Positions 6,122 through 11,500 of a stretch of DNA of 24,479 nucleotides are shown here, piece after piece. The DNA lies in the IMG/VR virus record IMGVR_UViG_3300042465_000552, positions 1-24,479 of that record. One strand, 5' to 3'. Source of the stretch: a virus. The number at the start of each line of letters is the position of its first letter. Position 1 is the stretch's first letter. A program made the translations under genes and the position numbers. The notes beneath the pieces are model-generated. The model was not told where the DNA came from. It made no database searches and worked only from the letters and a program-made list of their open reading frames with translations.

Positions 6122-6360
6122 TGATTAAGATAAAGAAAAGCAATATACATCAGGCGGTTGCCGATAGCTTAAACAAGAAAGGTATCTTGCCTTTCTCTGC
6201 AAGAGAGTGGAACGTTTTAAATGTCCAGCAAGTAGTGTACTGGAATACCAGGAATAGAGAAAGTGGATATGTTAAATATCCCGAAGTAATGAGAGAGGTT
6301 CAACTAATAGCTAAACAAATGCAAGATGAAAAATCAGGGCAAATCGAACAACTCAACTAA
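6121..6360 (+). CDS. Small unknown protein
   Basis: A 79-residue basic N-terminus protein (MIKIKKSNIHQAVADSLNKK) followed by a Trp-containing central block (ILPFSAREWNVLNVQQVVYW) and a helical end (REVQLIAKQMQDEKSG). The central part could be a small helix-turn-helix, but I see no firm signature. Its ATG begins on the last base of the upstream stop (TAATG) and its 3' end is overlapped by the following small membrane protein. Function unknown. Confidence 0.6.
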   Translation: MIKIKKSNIHQAVADSLNKKGILPFSAREWNVLNVQQVVYWNTRNRESGYVKYPEVMREVQLIAKQMQDEKSGQIEQLN

Positions 6361-6445
6361 AACGGCAGAATTTCTCACGATGGTTGGCATCGCTGGAATA
6401 ATAGCCGTATGGATATTTTATTTAATCGTAGATTTATTAAGATGA
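6326..6445 (+). CDS. Small single-TM membrane protein
   Basis: A 39-residue frame, MKNQGKSNNSTKTAEF then a hydrophobic segment (LTMVGIAGIIAVWIFYLIV, about residues 17-36) ending DLLR. It starts 35 bases inside the previous gene and its TGA overlaps the ATG of the next frame (GATGA at 6441-6445). The polar N-terminus plus a perfect membrane segment and the overlap arrangement make it a plausible real gene, although it is too short to be sure. Function unknown. Confidence 0.5.
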   Translation: MKNQGKSNNSTKTAEFLTMVGIAGIIAVWIFYLIVDLLR

Positions 6446-6597
6446 AAGAACTTACATTCAACCAATGGCAAGACCATTTGAGCAAGCAATTGCAAAAGGA
6501 TTATAAAAAATTGTATCAAACCTCAAAATTTAAACCAAATGAAAACAAGTTTCAAAAAGTATCACGAAGAGAATCCGCAGATTTACATAGAGTTTAA
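6442..6597 (+). CDS. Small basic protein, 51 residues
   Basis: Begins at ATG 6442 (overlapping the previous TGA), product MKELTFNQWQDHLSKQLQKD then a Lys-rich region. An upstream in-frame ATG at 6409 would add 11 residues but lies inside the previous gene and is less likely. The last 59 bases overlap the next gene in another frame, so one of the two C- or N-terminal ends may be shorter than drawn. The first 30 residues look convincingly coding; the rest is uncertain. Function unknown. Confidence 0.4.
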   Translation: MKELTFNQWQDHLSKQLQKDYKKLYQTSKFKPNENKFQKVSRRESADLHRV

Positions 6598-6805
6598 GCG
6601 ATTGGCATATCAGCTAATCAATCGAGGGTATGTAAGGCTTGGAGCAAAACAAATCTTTGAAGTCATTAGATGGCACACAATGGTCGAAGGAAATGACGGC
6701 TACAAGGTCAACAATAATTATACTTCTGACTATGCCAGGTTATTTGAATCAGACCATCCGATTTATGCTGGATATTTTCTAAAAAGACTTTGTAAATCGG
6801 TTTAG
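6539..6805 (+). CDS. Small phage protein, last gene of the early operon
   Basis: An 88-residue protein with a basic N-terminus and the sequence NPQIYIEFKRLAYQLINRGY, then LGAKQIFEVIRWHTMVEG and NNNYTSDYARLF. I recall similar proteins in Bacteroidota phages, near replication genes, with no assigned function; the layout (Arg/Lys, conserved RWHT) hints at nucleic-acid contact. It is followed at once by the promoter of the structured RNA at 6789-6819, whose -33 element lies inside this gene's end. No terminator separates them. Confidence 0.65.
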   Translation: MKTSFKKYHEENPQIYIEFKRLAYQLINRGYVRLGAKQIFEVIRWHTMVEGNDGYKVNNNYTSDYARLFESDHPIYAGYFLKRLCKSV

Positions 6806-6819
6806 TTTTTTTATATTTG
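6789..6819 (+). promoter_or_regulatory. Consensus Bacteroidota promoter for the structured RNA
   Basis: TTTG at 6789-6792 and TATATTTG at 6812-6819 are separated by 19 bases, matching the Bacteroidota consensus (TTTG, 19-21 bases, TAnnTTTG) at both elements. It is the best promoter match in the window. Transcription should start near 6823-6826. The -33 element overlaps the last codons of the preceding gene. What follows immediately is not a coding region but three hairpins and a terminator, so the promoter drives a short RNA, a leader for the gene at 6924, or both. Confidence 0.8.
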
Positions 6820-6821
6820 AA

Positions 6822-6917
6822 TCAATAAGCCAAGAGGGTAGGAGTTCTTGGGTTATTTAATGGTTTAAAAAACCGAAGCCAGTTTTGCACTCCTACGCAG
6901 ACTGGCTTTTTTATTTT
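6822..6917 (+). ncRNA. Candidate kissing-loop small RNA or attenuator leader
   Basis: About 95 nt between a consensus promoter and a U-tract. Hairpin 1: CCAAGA (6830-6835) pairs with TCTTGG (6846-6851), loop GGGTAGGAGT. Hairpin 2: GGTTT (6862-6866) pairs with AAACC (6870-6874), loop AAA. Hairpin 3: AAGCCAGT (6876-6883) pairs with ACTGGCTT (6901-6908), then an upper stem TGC/GCA (6886-6888 with 6897-6899) whose loop is exactly ACTCCTAC (6889-6896). That 8-base loop is the perfect complement of GTAGGAGT (6838-6845) in the loop of hairpin 1, so the two loops can kiss, within or between molecules. No convincing ORF lies in the transcript. It may be a free small RNA or a regulator of read-through into the initiator-like gene. 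I do not recognise a known RNA family. Confidence 0.7.
6876..6917 (+). terminator. Intrinsic terminator T3 (third hairpin of the structured RNA)
   Basis: A perfect 8-bp stem AAGCCAGT/ACTGGCTT with an upper TGC/GCA stem, followed by TTTTTTATTTTT (6907-6918). It ends 7 bases before the ATG at 6924, so transcription from the 6812 promoter would stop before that gene unless the hairpin is overridden. Its loop is the pairing partner of hairpin 1. Confidence 0.8.
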
Positions 6918-6923
6918 TAAAAA

Positions 6924-7580
6924 ATGAAATATTACTTACACGATTCCAATTCATTTAATGATGAAAAGATAACTGAGTTATATCTTGAATTTGGATACGA
7001 AGGTCTTGGGTTATTTTATACTATTTTAGAAAAACTTGCTTTACAAGAAAAGCCAATTAAGACAAAAGTTCTTAAACATCAGTTAAATGTTGGCAAAAAA
7101 TTAGATAAAGTTTGGGAGTTTATTGAGCAAATTGATTTGATTTCTACAAATAATGGAGAAACTTTTAACAAACAATTGCTAAACTTTAGCAAAAAGTATC
7201 AAGTTTCAAAAGAAAAAAATGCAAAACGAATTTTAGAATGGCGTGAAAATCAATCAGTTAGCGAAAATGTAACACGTTCAGAACTTGTTCGTAACGCTGA
7301 TAAAGTAAAAGAAAGTAAAGTAAAGGAAAGTAAAGTAAAGTTAATAGATATAATAACTCCTCACATTTTTCTTTTAGGAGATGAATACGATAATTTTTAT
7401 GCTTACTGGACTGAACAAAATAAATCAGGAAAGGAAAGATGGGAGTTAGAAAAATTCTTTAATATTGAAAGAAGAATAAATACTTGGATAAATAATAAAA
7501 CCAAATTTAACAACAATGGAAATACAACTGAGAAACTTGGAACAAGTGCCGCAAGAATGGAAGCACTTAGGAAGTGGTAA
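6924..7580 (+). CDS. Lin1244/Lin1753-like (DUF4373) replication initiator-like protein
   Basis: A 218-residue protein. The N-terminal 90 residues match the Lin1244/Lin1753-like domain (DUF4373): HDSNSFNDEKITELYLEFGY, EGLGLFYTILEKLA, then a winged-helix-like stretch ending NKQLLNFSKKYQVSKEKNAK. A Lys/Glu/Ser repeat (KVKESKVKESKVK, about 128-140) links it to a C-terminal helical domain (ERWELEKFFNIERRINTWINN). Such proteins take the place of DnaD/replication-initiation proteins in many phages, so a role in starting replication or loading the helicase is likely but not proven. The gene starts 7 bases after terminator T3, so its expression depends on read-through from upstream or on an unseen promoter. 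It overlaps the next gene by 65 bases. Confidence 0.8.
   Translation: MKYYLHDSNSFNDEKITELYLEFGYEGLGLFYTILEKLALQEKPIKTKVLKHQLNVGKKLDKVWEFIEQIDLISTNNGETFNKQLLNFSKKYQVSKEKNAKRILEWRENQSVSENVTRSELVRNADKVKESKVKESKVKLIDIITPHIFLLGDEYDNFYAYWTEQNKSGKERWELEKFFNIERRINTWINNKTKFNNNGNTTEKLGTSAARMEALRKW
7305..7340 (+). repeat. 15-bp tandem repeat inside the initiator-like gene
   Basis: GTAAAAGAAAGTAAA (7305-7319) and GTAAAGGAAAGTAAA (7320-7334) followed by a partial copy to 7340, 2.4 copies with one mismatch. It encodes the KVKES repeats that form the linker of the protein. Being a multiple of three, copy-number change keeps the frame. Similar Lys/Glu/Ser linkers are common in DUF4373 proteins. Confidence 0.85.
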
Positions 7581-8259
7581 TGCAATAGCAATAAGACAAG
7601 CACAAAGCGCCATTACTTTGCGTGTAAGGAACGAAGAAGATATAAAGCAAGCATTACGCTACTCTATGCTTTTGGTTGGATTACGAGGAAGCAATCTGCC
7701 GACTGAAGAAGAAAAGTTTGTATTGACTAATTTTGTTAAATCTAATTTTGGAAATAATACTTGCGAGGAAATAAAACTTGCTTTTGAAATGGCAGTCGCT
7801 GGCAAGTTAAATATGGATTCTAAATGCTATGAGAATTTCTCATGCGAATACTTTGGAAGAATTATGAGTGCTTACCAGGAGTATGCAAGACAAGAAATTA
7901 AAAACCTACCTAAACCAATAGAGCCAGTGAAAGAAAAACCAAGTGATGAAGAATTAAAAAAGCAGGCAATTGATACTGCCAATGAATATGCAAATCAGAT
8001 TAGGCATTGCGAAAAGAACGATAAGAAATTTACATTTATTGCTGGAGGTCTTTCAATTCTATTTGATTACTTAGAACAATTTAAGATTCCGACAATATCA
8101 AAGGAAGAACGAATCGAACTTTGGAATAAATATGCTGGCATTCAGGACATCGAAGAGCGGAAAATGCATTGCAAAACTCAAGGGTATATTAAATTTGTTA
8201 ATAGTTTAGTTACATTTGATTGTCATATTGATAATGATGGAACTATTAAACCAAATTAA
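7516..8259 (+). CDS. Replication-module protein, function unknown (helicase-loader position)
   Basis: A 247-residue soluble protein with helical N-terminal part (QALRYSMLLVGLRGSNLP, EEEKFVLTNFVKSNFGNNTC, FEMAVAGKLNMDSKCYENFS, EYFGRIMSAYQEYARQEIKN), a Pro/Lys/Glu linker at about 130-150, and a second helical domain with several His and Cys (IRHCEKNDKK, RKMHCKTQGYIKFVN). No P-loop is visible, so it is not an AAA+ loader of the DnaC type. Its place directly after the initiator-like gene, with a 65-base overlap, is where phages often keep a helicase loader (as lambda P follows O); that is inference from order. I recall similar proteins in Bacteroidota phages, without assigned function. Confidence 0.7.
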   Translation: MEIQLRNLEQVPQEWKHLGSGNAIAIRQAQSAITLRVRNEEDIKQALRYSMLLVGLRGSNLPTEEEKFVLTNFVKSNFGNNTCEEIKLAFEMAVAGKLNMDSKCYENFSCEYFGRIMSAYQEYARQEIKNLPKPIEPVKEKPSDEELKKQAIDTANEYANQIRHCEKNDKKFTFIAGGLSILFDYLEQFKIPTISKEERIELWNKYAGIQDIEERKMHCKTQGYIKFVNSLVTFDCHIDNDGTIKPN

Positions 8260-8261
8260 AA

Positions 8262-8915
8262 ATGAAAAAAGTCTTAATAGCTTGCGAAGAAAGCCAAGCA
8301 GTTACCATAGCATTTAGGAGATTAGGCTTTGAAGCATTTAGTTGTGATATATTACCATCTACTGGCGGACATCCTGAATGGCATTATCAGCAAGATGTAT
8401 TTGAAGTAATAAATAAAGGTTGGGATTTAATGATTGCGCATCCTCCTTGCACTTATCTTTCAGTTAGTGGTGCAAAGCACCTTTACAATAAAGATGGCAG
8501 TCCTAACGAAGAAAGATATAATAATCAAAGACAGGCTTTACTTTTTGTTAAACAATTAATGGATGCCAATATTAAGTATATTGCAATTGAAAATCCAATT
8601 AGCGTAATATCGACTAAATTATGCAAGCCTGACCAAATAGTTCAACCTTATTGGTTTGGAGATTCAGCAAGCAAAAGCACTTGTTTATGGCTTAAAAATC
8701 TTCCTAAATTAGAGCCAACTGATATGGTCAACAAAGGACATTTTAAAGAATGGATTGGTAAGAATGGTAAAACAAAAAAACAACCGATGTGGTATTACGA
8801 AGCATTGACAAAAGCAAAAACTACTGAAGAACGTAGGGGATTAAGAAGTAAAACATTTCAAGGCATAGCAGATGCGATGGCTAATCAATGGGGAAACTAT
8901 ATTTTAAACCAATAA
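8262..8915 (+). CDS. C5-cytosine-methylase-like protein
   Basis: A 217-residue protein with the core of a cytosine-C5 DNA methyltransferase: LIACEESQAVTIAFRRLGFE (motif I region, 5-24), FSCDI (26-30), the catalytic PPC at 61-63 in HPPCTYLSVSG with Cys63, and ENP at 110-112 (motif VI). It is shorter than a full Dcm-type enzyme and lacks an obvious separate target-recognition domain; the C-terminal part has SKSTCLWLKNLP and FQGIADAMANQWG, the equivalent of the final motifs. Phages carry this compact version widely. It could methylate phage DNA to resist restriction or be part of another pyrimidine modification; the sequence cannot decide. No restriction enzyme is next to it. Confidence 0.8.
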   Translation: MKKVLIACEESQAVTIAFRRLGFEAFSCDILPSTGGHPEWHYQQDVFEVINKGWDLMIAHPPCTYLSVSGAKHLYNKDGSPNEERYNNQRQALLFVKQLMDANIKYIAIENPISVISTKLCKPDQIVQPYWFGDSASKSTCLWLKNLPKLEPTDMVNKGHFKEWIGKNGKTKKQPMWYYEALTKAKTTEERRGLRSKTFQGIADAMANQWGNYILNQ

Positions 8916-8920
8916 TAAAA

Positions 8921-9130
8921 ATGAAAAGAAAACTAATTTATGGAACTGCACTGGCATTAATTTGCTATGCTTATTATTATGCGATTAAAAATAATCGGAC
9001 AATAGAAAAAAATAATGAGCCAAAGTGGGTATTCGGAATTTCCGAATCTGAGGATATTTACACGGATACGATAGATTTAAGGTTATACACAAGTCACGGA
9101 AGACTAAAATATAACGTTAAAGATAATTAA
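8921..9130 (+). CDS. Small membrane-anchored protein
   Basis: A 69-residue protein beginning MKRKLIYGTALALICYAYYY, a positive N-terminus and a single hydrophobic segment (about 4-24), then a polar domain with acidic residues (ISESEDIYTDTIDLRLYTSH). Topology suggests an inner-membrane anchor with a periplasmic tail. I chose ATG 8921, which follows AATAATAAAA, over an in-frame ATG at 8888 that would lie inside the upstream methylase gene. No motif recognised. The 96 bases after it (9131-9226) hold AT-rich spacer without a consensus promoter or terminator that I can find. Confidence 0.6.
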   Translation: MKRKLIYGTALALICYAYYYAIKNNRTIEKNNEPKWVFGISESEDIYTDTIDLRLYTSHGRLKYNVKDN

Positions 9131-9226
9131 CAATTAGCAGTAAAATGTAAAATATGTATAATGTTATTTATATGCAATTGGGTATAAATAATTAAGATAT
9201 TTAATTTTTATATGAGATAAGGTATA

Positions 9227-9577
9227 ATGAGAAACGAACACGAGCATAAGCTCCAGGTTGCAATTTGTAAATGGTTGGATTGGACACAAGACTTTTACTA
9301 TTATGCGATACCAAACGGAGGCGCAAGGCATAGGCTGGTTGCAATTAAATTAAAAATGGAAGGAGCAAAGGCTGGAGTTGCTGATATGTTTTGGATGGTT
9401 TCTAATAAGCGATGGAAAGGATTGTTTGTCGAGGTTAAGATTGACAAGGGAACTCAGCAACCAAATCAAAAAGCATTTGAATTGATAGCCATTAATCACG
9501 GGTATTATTATGCGATTGTAAGGTCGATTGAAGACTGCGAGAGTTTGATTCGGAGATTTAGATTAGATGAGATTTGA
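9227..9577 (+). CDS. VRR-NUC domain nuclease
   Basis: A 116-residue stand-alone VRR-NUC protein (PF08774, PD-(D/E)XK superfamily). The family pattern is complete: an N-terminal Glu/Gln helix (HEHKLQVAICKWLDW), YAIPNGGARHRLVAIKLKME with the conserved Asn-Gly-Gly and Arg, GAKAGVADMFWM with the catalytic Asp, FVEVKID with the Glu-x-Lys, and QQPNQKAFELI with the conserved Gln. Phage VRR-NUC proteins are structure-specific or Holliday-junction-type nucleases in replication or recombination. The gene stands in the replication module, followed by the small protein and DUF3310. Start at ATG 9227 gives a full-length family member. Confidence 0.88.
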   Translation: MRNEHEHKLQVAICKWLDWTQDFYYYAIPNGGARHRLVAIKLKMEGAKAGVADMFWMVSNKRWKGLFVEVKIDKGTQQPNQKAFELIAINHGYYYAIVRSIEDCESLIRRFRLDEI

Positions 9578-9786
9578 AGAATAATCATTTAAATGCAATC
9601 AAATGGATTACAATGAGATTACAACGACCTACGATTCAAGTAGTTATCGATTGCGCAACCTATCTCGATTTGAATTATAGTCTTGAAATAAATTTAAATC
9701 GAATCAAAATTGAAAACGGTTCTTCATATCCAGCATACCGACAAACAAAAAAAATTAAGGATTATTTGGAATTGCACGGATTATAA
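9574..9786 (+). CDS. Small unknown protein, start uncertain
   Basis: The frame runs from a TTG at 9574 (overlapping the VRR-NUC TGA) to TAA 9784-9786, 70 residues. The first in-frame ATG is at 9613 and gives a 57-residue product beginning MRLQRPTIQVVIDCATYLDL. The start cannot be settled from sequence: TTG would give tight coupling, ATG the more usual codon. The protein has a helix-rich sequence with a basic end (KKIKDYLELHGL) and could be a small DNA-binding protein, but no HTH signature is certain. Confidence 0.5.
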   Translation: MKNNHLNAIKWITMRLQRPTIQVVIDCATYLDLNYSLEINLNRIKIENGSSYPAYRQTKKIKDYLELHGL

Positions 9787-9800
9787 TGTAAACTTTGCAA

Positions 9801-10031
9801 ATGGAAAAGATTAATTATCAAGGAGTTATCAAAGAAGAGGTCAATCATCCTGAGCATTATCAGGGTAATGGCATTGAGGTTATTGACATAATAGATGCTT
9901 TCGACCTTAATTTTAATCTTGGCAATTCAATTAAATACATACTGCGAGCCGACAAGAAAGGATTTAAAAAGAAAGATTTAGATAAAGCGGTTTGGTATTT
10001 GAATCGGGAACTTGAAAAGTGGAAAGGTTAA
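9801..10031 (+). CDS. DUF3310 protein (annotated as nucleotide kinase in some phages)
   Basis: A 76-residue protein matching DUF3310 (PF11753): NHPEHYQGNGIEVIDIIDAF, NLGNSIKYILRADKKG and DLDKAVWYLNRELEKW are the three family blocks. This family is widespread in tailed phages; it is often labelled nucleotide kinase by resemblance to T7 gp1.7, which phosphorylates dTMP/dGMP, but no P-loop is visible and activity is unproven here. The start is ATG 9801; an in-frame TTG at 9795 would add two residues only. It is the last gene before terminator T2. Confidence 0.85.
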   Translation: MEKINYQGVIKEEVNHPEHYQGNGIEVIDIIDAFDLNFNLGNSIKYILRADKKGFKKKDLDKAVWYLNRELEKWKG

Positions 10032-10037
10032 TTTGGG

Positions 10038-10090
10038 AAGCCATTTCGGTAGGAATTATCGAGGTGGCTTTTATCGTTTATTTTATTTTT
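10038..10090 (+). terminator. Intrinsic terminator T2 after the DUF3310 gene
   Basis: AAGCCATTTCG (10038-10048) pairs with CGAGGTGGCTT (10060-10070), 11 pairs including two G-T wobbles, around an 11-base loop GTAGGAATTAT. It is followed by a T-rich tract TTATCGTTTATTTTATTTTT. It separates the replication operon from the sigma-like gene. The hairpin shares the TCGGT...TATCG-GGTGG pattern with terminator T1. Confidence 0.75.
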
Positions 10091-10091
10091 G
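10084..10091 (+). promoter_or_regulatory. Possible -7 element ahead of the sigma-like gene
   Basis: TATTTTTG at 10084-10091 matches TAnnTTTG and lies 22 bases before the ATG at 10114, the same spacing as the promoter ahead of 4113. The -33 position falls in the terminator stem and has no TTTG, so the upstream element is missing. A promoter is needed here because T2 closes the previous unit. Low confidence. Confidence 0.4.
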
Positions 10092-10113
10092 AAATAATCA
10101 GAAAATCAAAGGA

Positions 10114-10626
10114 ATGACCAGGTCGCAAATCATTGAGGAACTTTATAATTCAAAGGAGATTAAGCAAGCCTTGATGAAAATGCACCCAGCAAATTTAAGG
10201 GAAGAACTTAAGCAAGAAATGTTCGTTAATCTTTGCTCAATAACCGAAGACAAATTTTGGTCTATATACAATAACAACGGAAGCAACGGATTAAAGTTTT
10301 GGCTTGTTAGATGTATGCTTAATATGATTTATAGTACTGGAATGAATCAACCATTCTTTAGGCATTTCAGAGCCAAGTACGAATCAATTGATGGGTTAGA
10401 AGAGTTAGTGCATATTGAGGATGAATCAAAGGATTACAAAGAAAAGCTATTTAATCGAGTGGAGGTAGCAAGAAAAGAGTTATCATGGTACGAAGATATG
10501 CTACTCGATACTTATGTCGAATTGAATTTTAATCAAACGGAGATTTCGAGAAAGACTGGCATTCCGTATATGTCCATAGTCAAAACGATTTCAAACATTA
10601 AAAAGAAAATAAGGGATGAAGCCTGA
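10114..10626 (+). CDS. Sigma-70-like transcription factor
   Basis: A 170-residue protein with the plan of a small sigma-like factor: an N-terminal helical region with FWSIYNNNGSNGLKFWLVRCMLN (a sigma region-2-like block), a linker with SIDGLEELVHIEDES, and a clear C-terminal helix-turn-helix at about 139-166 (FNQTEISRKTGIPYMSIVKT then ISNIKKKIR), the region-4-like part that reads promoter DNA. Phage-coded factors of this kind switch host RNA polymerase to middle or late promoters. It is the first gene after terminator T2, upstream of the packaging and structural genes, which fits such a switch. The region-2 assignment is less sure than the HTH. Confidence 0.75.
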   Translation: MTRSQIIEELYNSKEIKQALMKMHPANLREELKQEMFVNLCSITEDKFWSIYNNNGSNGLKFWLVRCMLNMIYSTGMNQPFFRHFRAKYESIDGLEELVHIEDESKDYKEKLFNRVEVARKELSWYEDMLLDTYVELNFNQTEISRKTGIPYMSIVKTISNIKKKIRDEA

Positions 10627-10798
10627 CGAGAAAGCTAAAAGTTTGTTGATTAATGCCCTTTATTTTTGTGGCAATAAAGCATTTGCTTTCGAATTAGCTT
10701 TGTACTTTTGTTCATTAATTCTTGAGCAGAAATTAAAGGCGGATGACCGTGCTTACTGGAGTGTAGTGCAAGATGAAATTTACCAAACAAACAAATGA
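10616..10798 (+). CDS. Small unknown protein
   Basis: A 60-residue helical protein, MKPDEKAKSLLINALYFCGN then a Phe/Leu/Ala-rich stretch (AFAFELALYFCSLILEQKLK). It has two Cys and looks like a short soluble helical hairpin rather than a membrane protein. It overlaps the sigma-like gene by 11 bases and the next gene by 4 (AATGA). The N-terminus (KPDEKAKSLL) resembles that of the protein at 11019 (TPKEKAEELV), so the two may be distant paralogues. Function unknown. Confidence 0.6.
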   Translation: MKPDEKAKSLLINALYFCGNKAFAFELALYFCSLILEQKLKADDRAYWSVVQDEIYQTNK

Positions 10799-11022
10799 TA
10801 ACAATAATAGCAGCCGTTTCTTTTGCAGTCTTTTTTACAATGACTAATTTATATCAGTCATTCGGACTAAACTTTAAGCCGTTTAGTTGTACTCCTTGTC
10901 TAAGTACCTGGAGCGCTATCGTTTTAATTGTCGTACCTATGCAGTTTCAAGAGTGGATTGCAATCGTGTTTAGTTCGGGTATATTAGGAGCGGTCATTTT
11001 TAGATTGATTAACAAACTATGA
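10795..11022 (+). CDS. Small membrane protein with CxxC motif
   Basis: A 75-residue protein of two to three membrane segments: about 1-22 (MITIIAAVSFAVFFTMTNLY), about 38-55 (STWSAIVLIVVPM) and about 55-72 (EWIAIVFSSGILGAVIFRL). Between the first two lies KPFSCTPCLSTW, with a Cys-x-x-Cys pair near the membrane surface. I recall small proteins with a KPF.C..CLS.W pattern in Bacteroidota phages and prophages, without known function; metal binding or a redox/disulfide role is possible. Both ends overlap neighbours by 4 bases (ATGA), so it is part of the operon. Confidence 0.65.
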   Translation: MITIIAAVSFAVFFTMTNLYQSFGLNFKPFSCTPCLSTWSAIVLIVVPMQFQEWIAIVFSSGILGAVIFRLINKL

Positions 11023-11219
11023 CACCAAAAGAAAAAGCAGAAGAGTTAGTAGATAAATTTCTTTATATTGAAAATGAATACAAAGAATATTTAGATTTTA
11101 AACAAGCCAAAGAATGTGCATTAATTGCAGTAGATGAGATAATTTTTATTTTAGCTGAAGATATAAATCCATTAGTTAATTATTGGTTTAAAGTTAAATT
11201 AGAAATTGAAAATTTATGA
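11019..11219 (+). CDS. Small helical protein, unknown
   Basis: A 66-residue acidic helical protein: MTPKEKAEELVDKFLYIENE, then KQAKECALIAVDEIIFILAE. The TPKEKAEELVDKF...AKECALIAVDEI pattern is, from memory, common among short proteins of Bacteroidota phages and is not assigned a function. It overlaps both neighbours by 4 bases. The base composition is slightly more AT-rich than neighbours. Confidence 0.65.
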   Translation: MTPKEKAEELVDKFLYIENEYKEYLDFKQAKECALIAVDEIIFILAEDINPLVNYWFKVKLEIENL

Positions 11220-11500
11220 CCGAGCAAGAGATAGCATTTATAGAAGCTAATATTATAAACTTTGAGGCGGTTGCTTTAGGGTTTACCAAAAACATTGACC
11301 GAGAAGTTCTTGAAGAATATGCGAGTTTATATCGTAAATATGTTAATAAAGATTTTAACTTCAATTCATGGTGTGGCAGTTGTGTCTTTGATATGCTTAA
11401 AAGATTGTCTGCACATTACGAAGGATTAAAGTATATTGCAAAACTCAACCAACCAAAACCAAACGATGTCCAAACTAAGAATCTGCGCAGTCGGAAGTAG
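11216..11500 (+). CDS. Small unknown protein with WCGSC block
   Basis: A 94-residue protein with FNSWCGSCVFDMLKRLSAHY near the middle and a basic C-terminal tail ending TKNLRSRK. The WCGxC block resembles a thioredoxin-like Cys pair only superficially, because no thioredoxin fold pattern surrounds it. Proteins with a WCGxCVFDML block seem familiar from Bacteroidota phages, with unknown function. It overlaps the glycosyltransferase gene by 35 bases. Confidence 0.6.
   Translation: MTEQEIAFIEANIINFEAVALGFTKNIDREVLEEYASLYRKYVNKDFNFNSWCGSCVFDMLKRLSAHYEGLKYIAKLNQPKPNDVQTKNLRSRK

Noticed and set aside
8888-8920. Longer start for the small membrane protein
   Set aside because: It would lie inside the methylase gene and put a polar stretch before a good signal-anchor; ATG 8921 has an A-rich leader.
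9131-9226. Promoter or terminator in the gap before the VRR-NUC gene
   Set aside because: AT-rich, but no TAnnTTTG element and no stem followed by a T-run could be found.
11216-11500. Thioredoxin-like protein from the WCGSC block
   Set aside because: The surrounding sequence does not follow a thioredoxin fold pattern and lacks the cis-Pro region.
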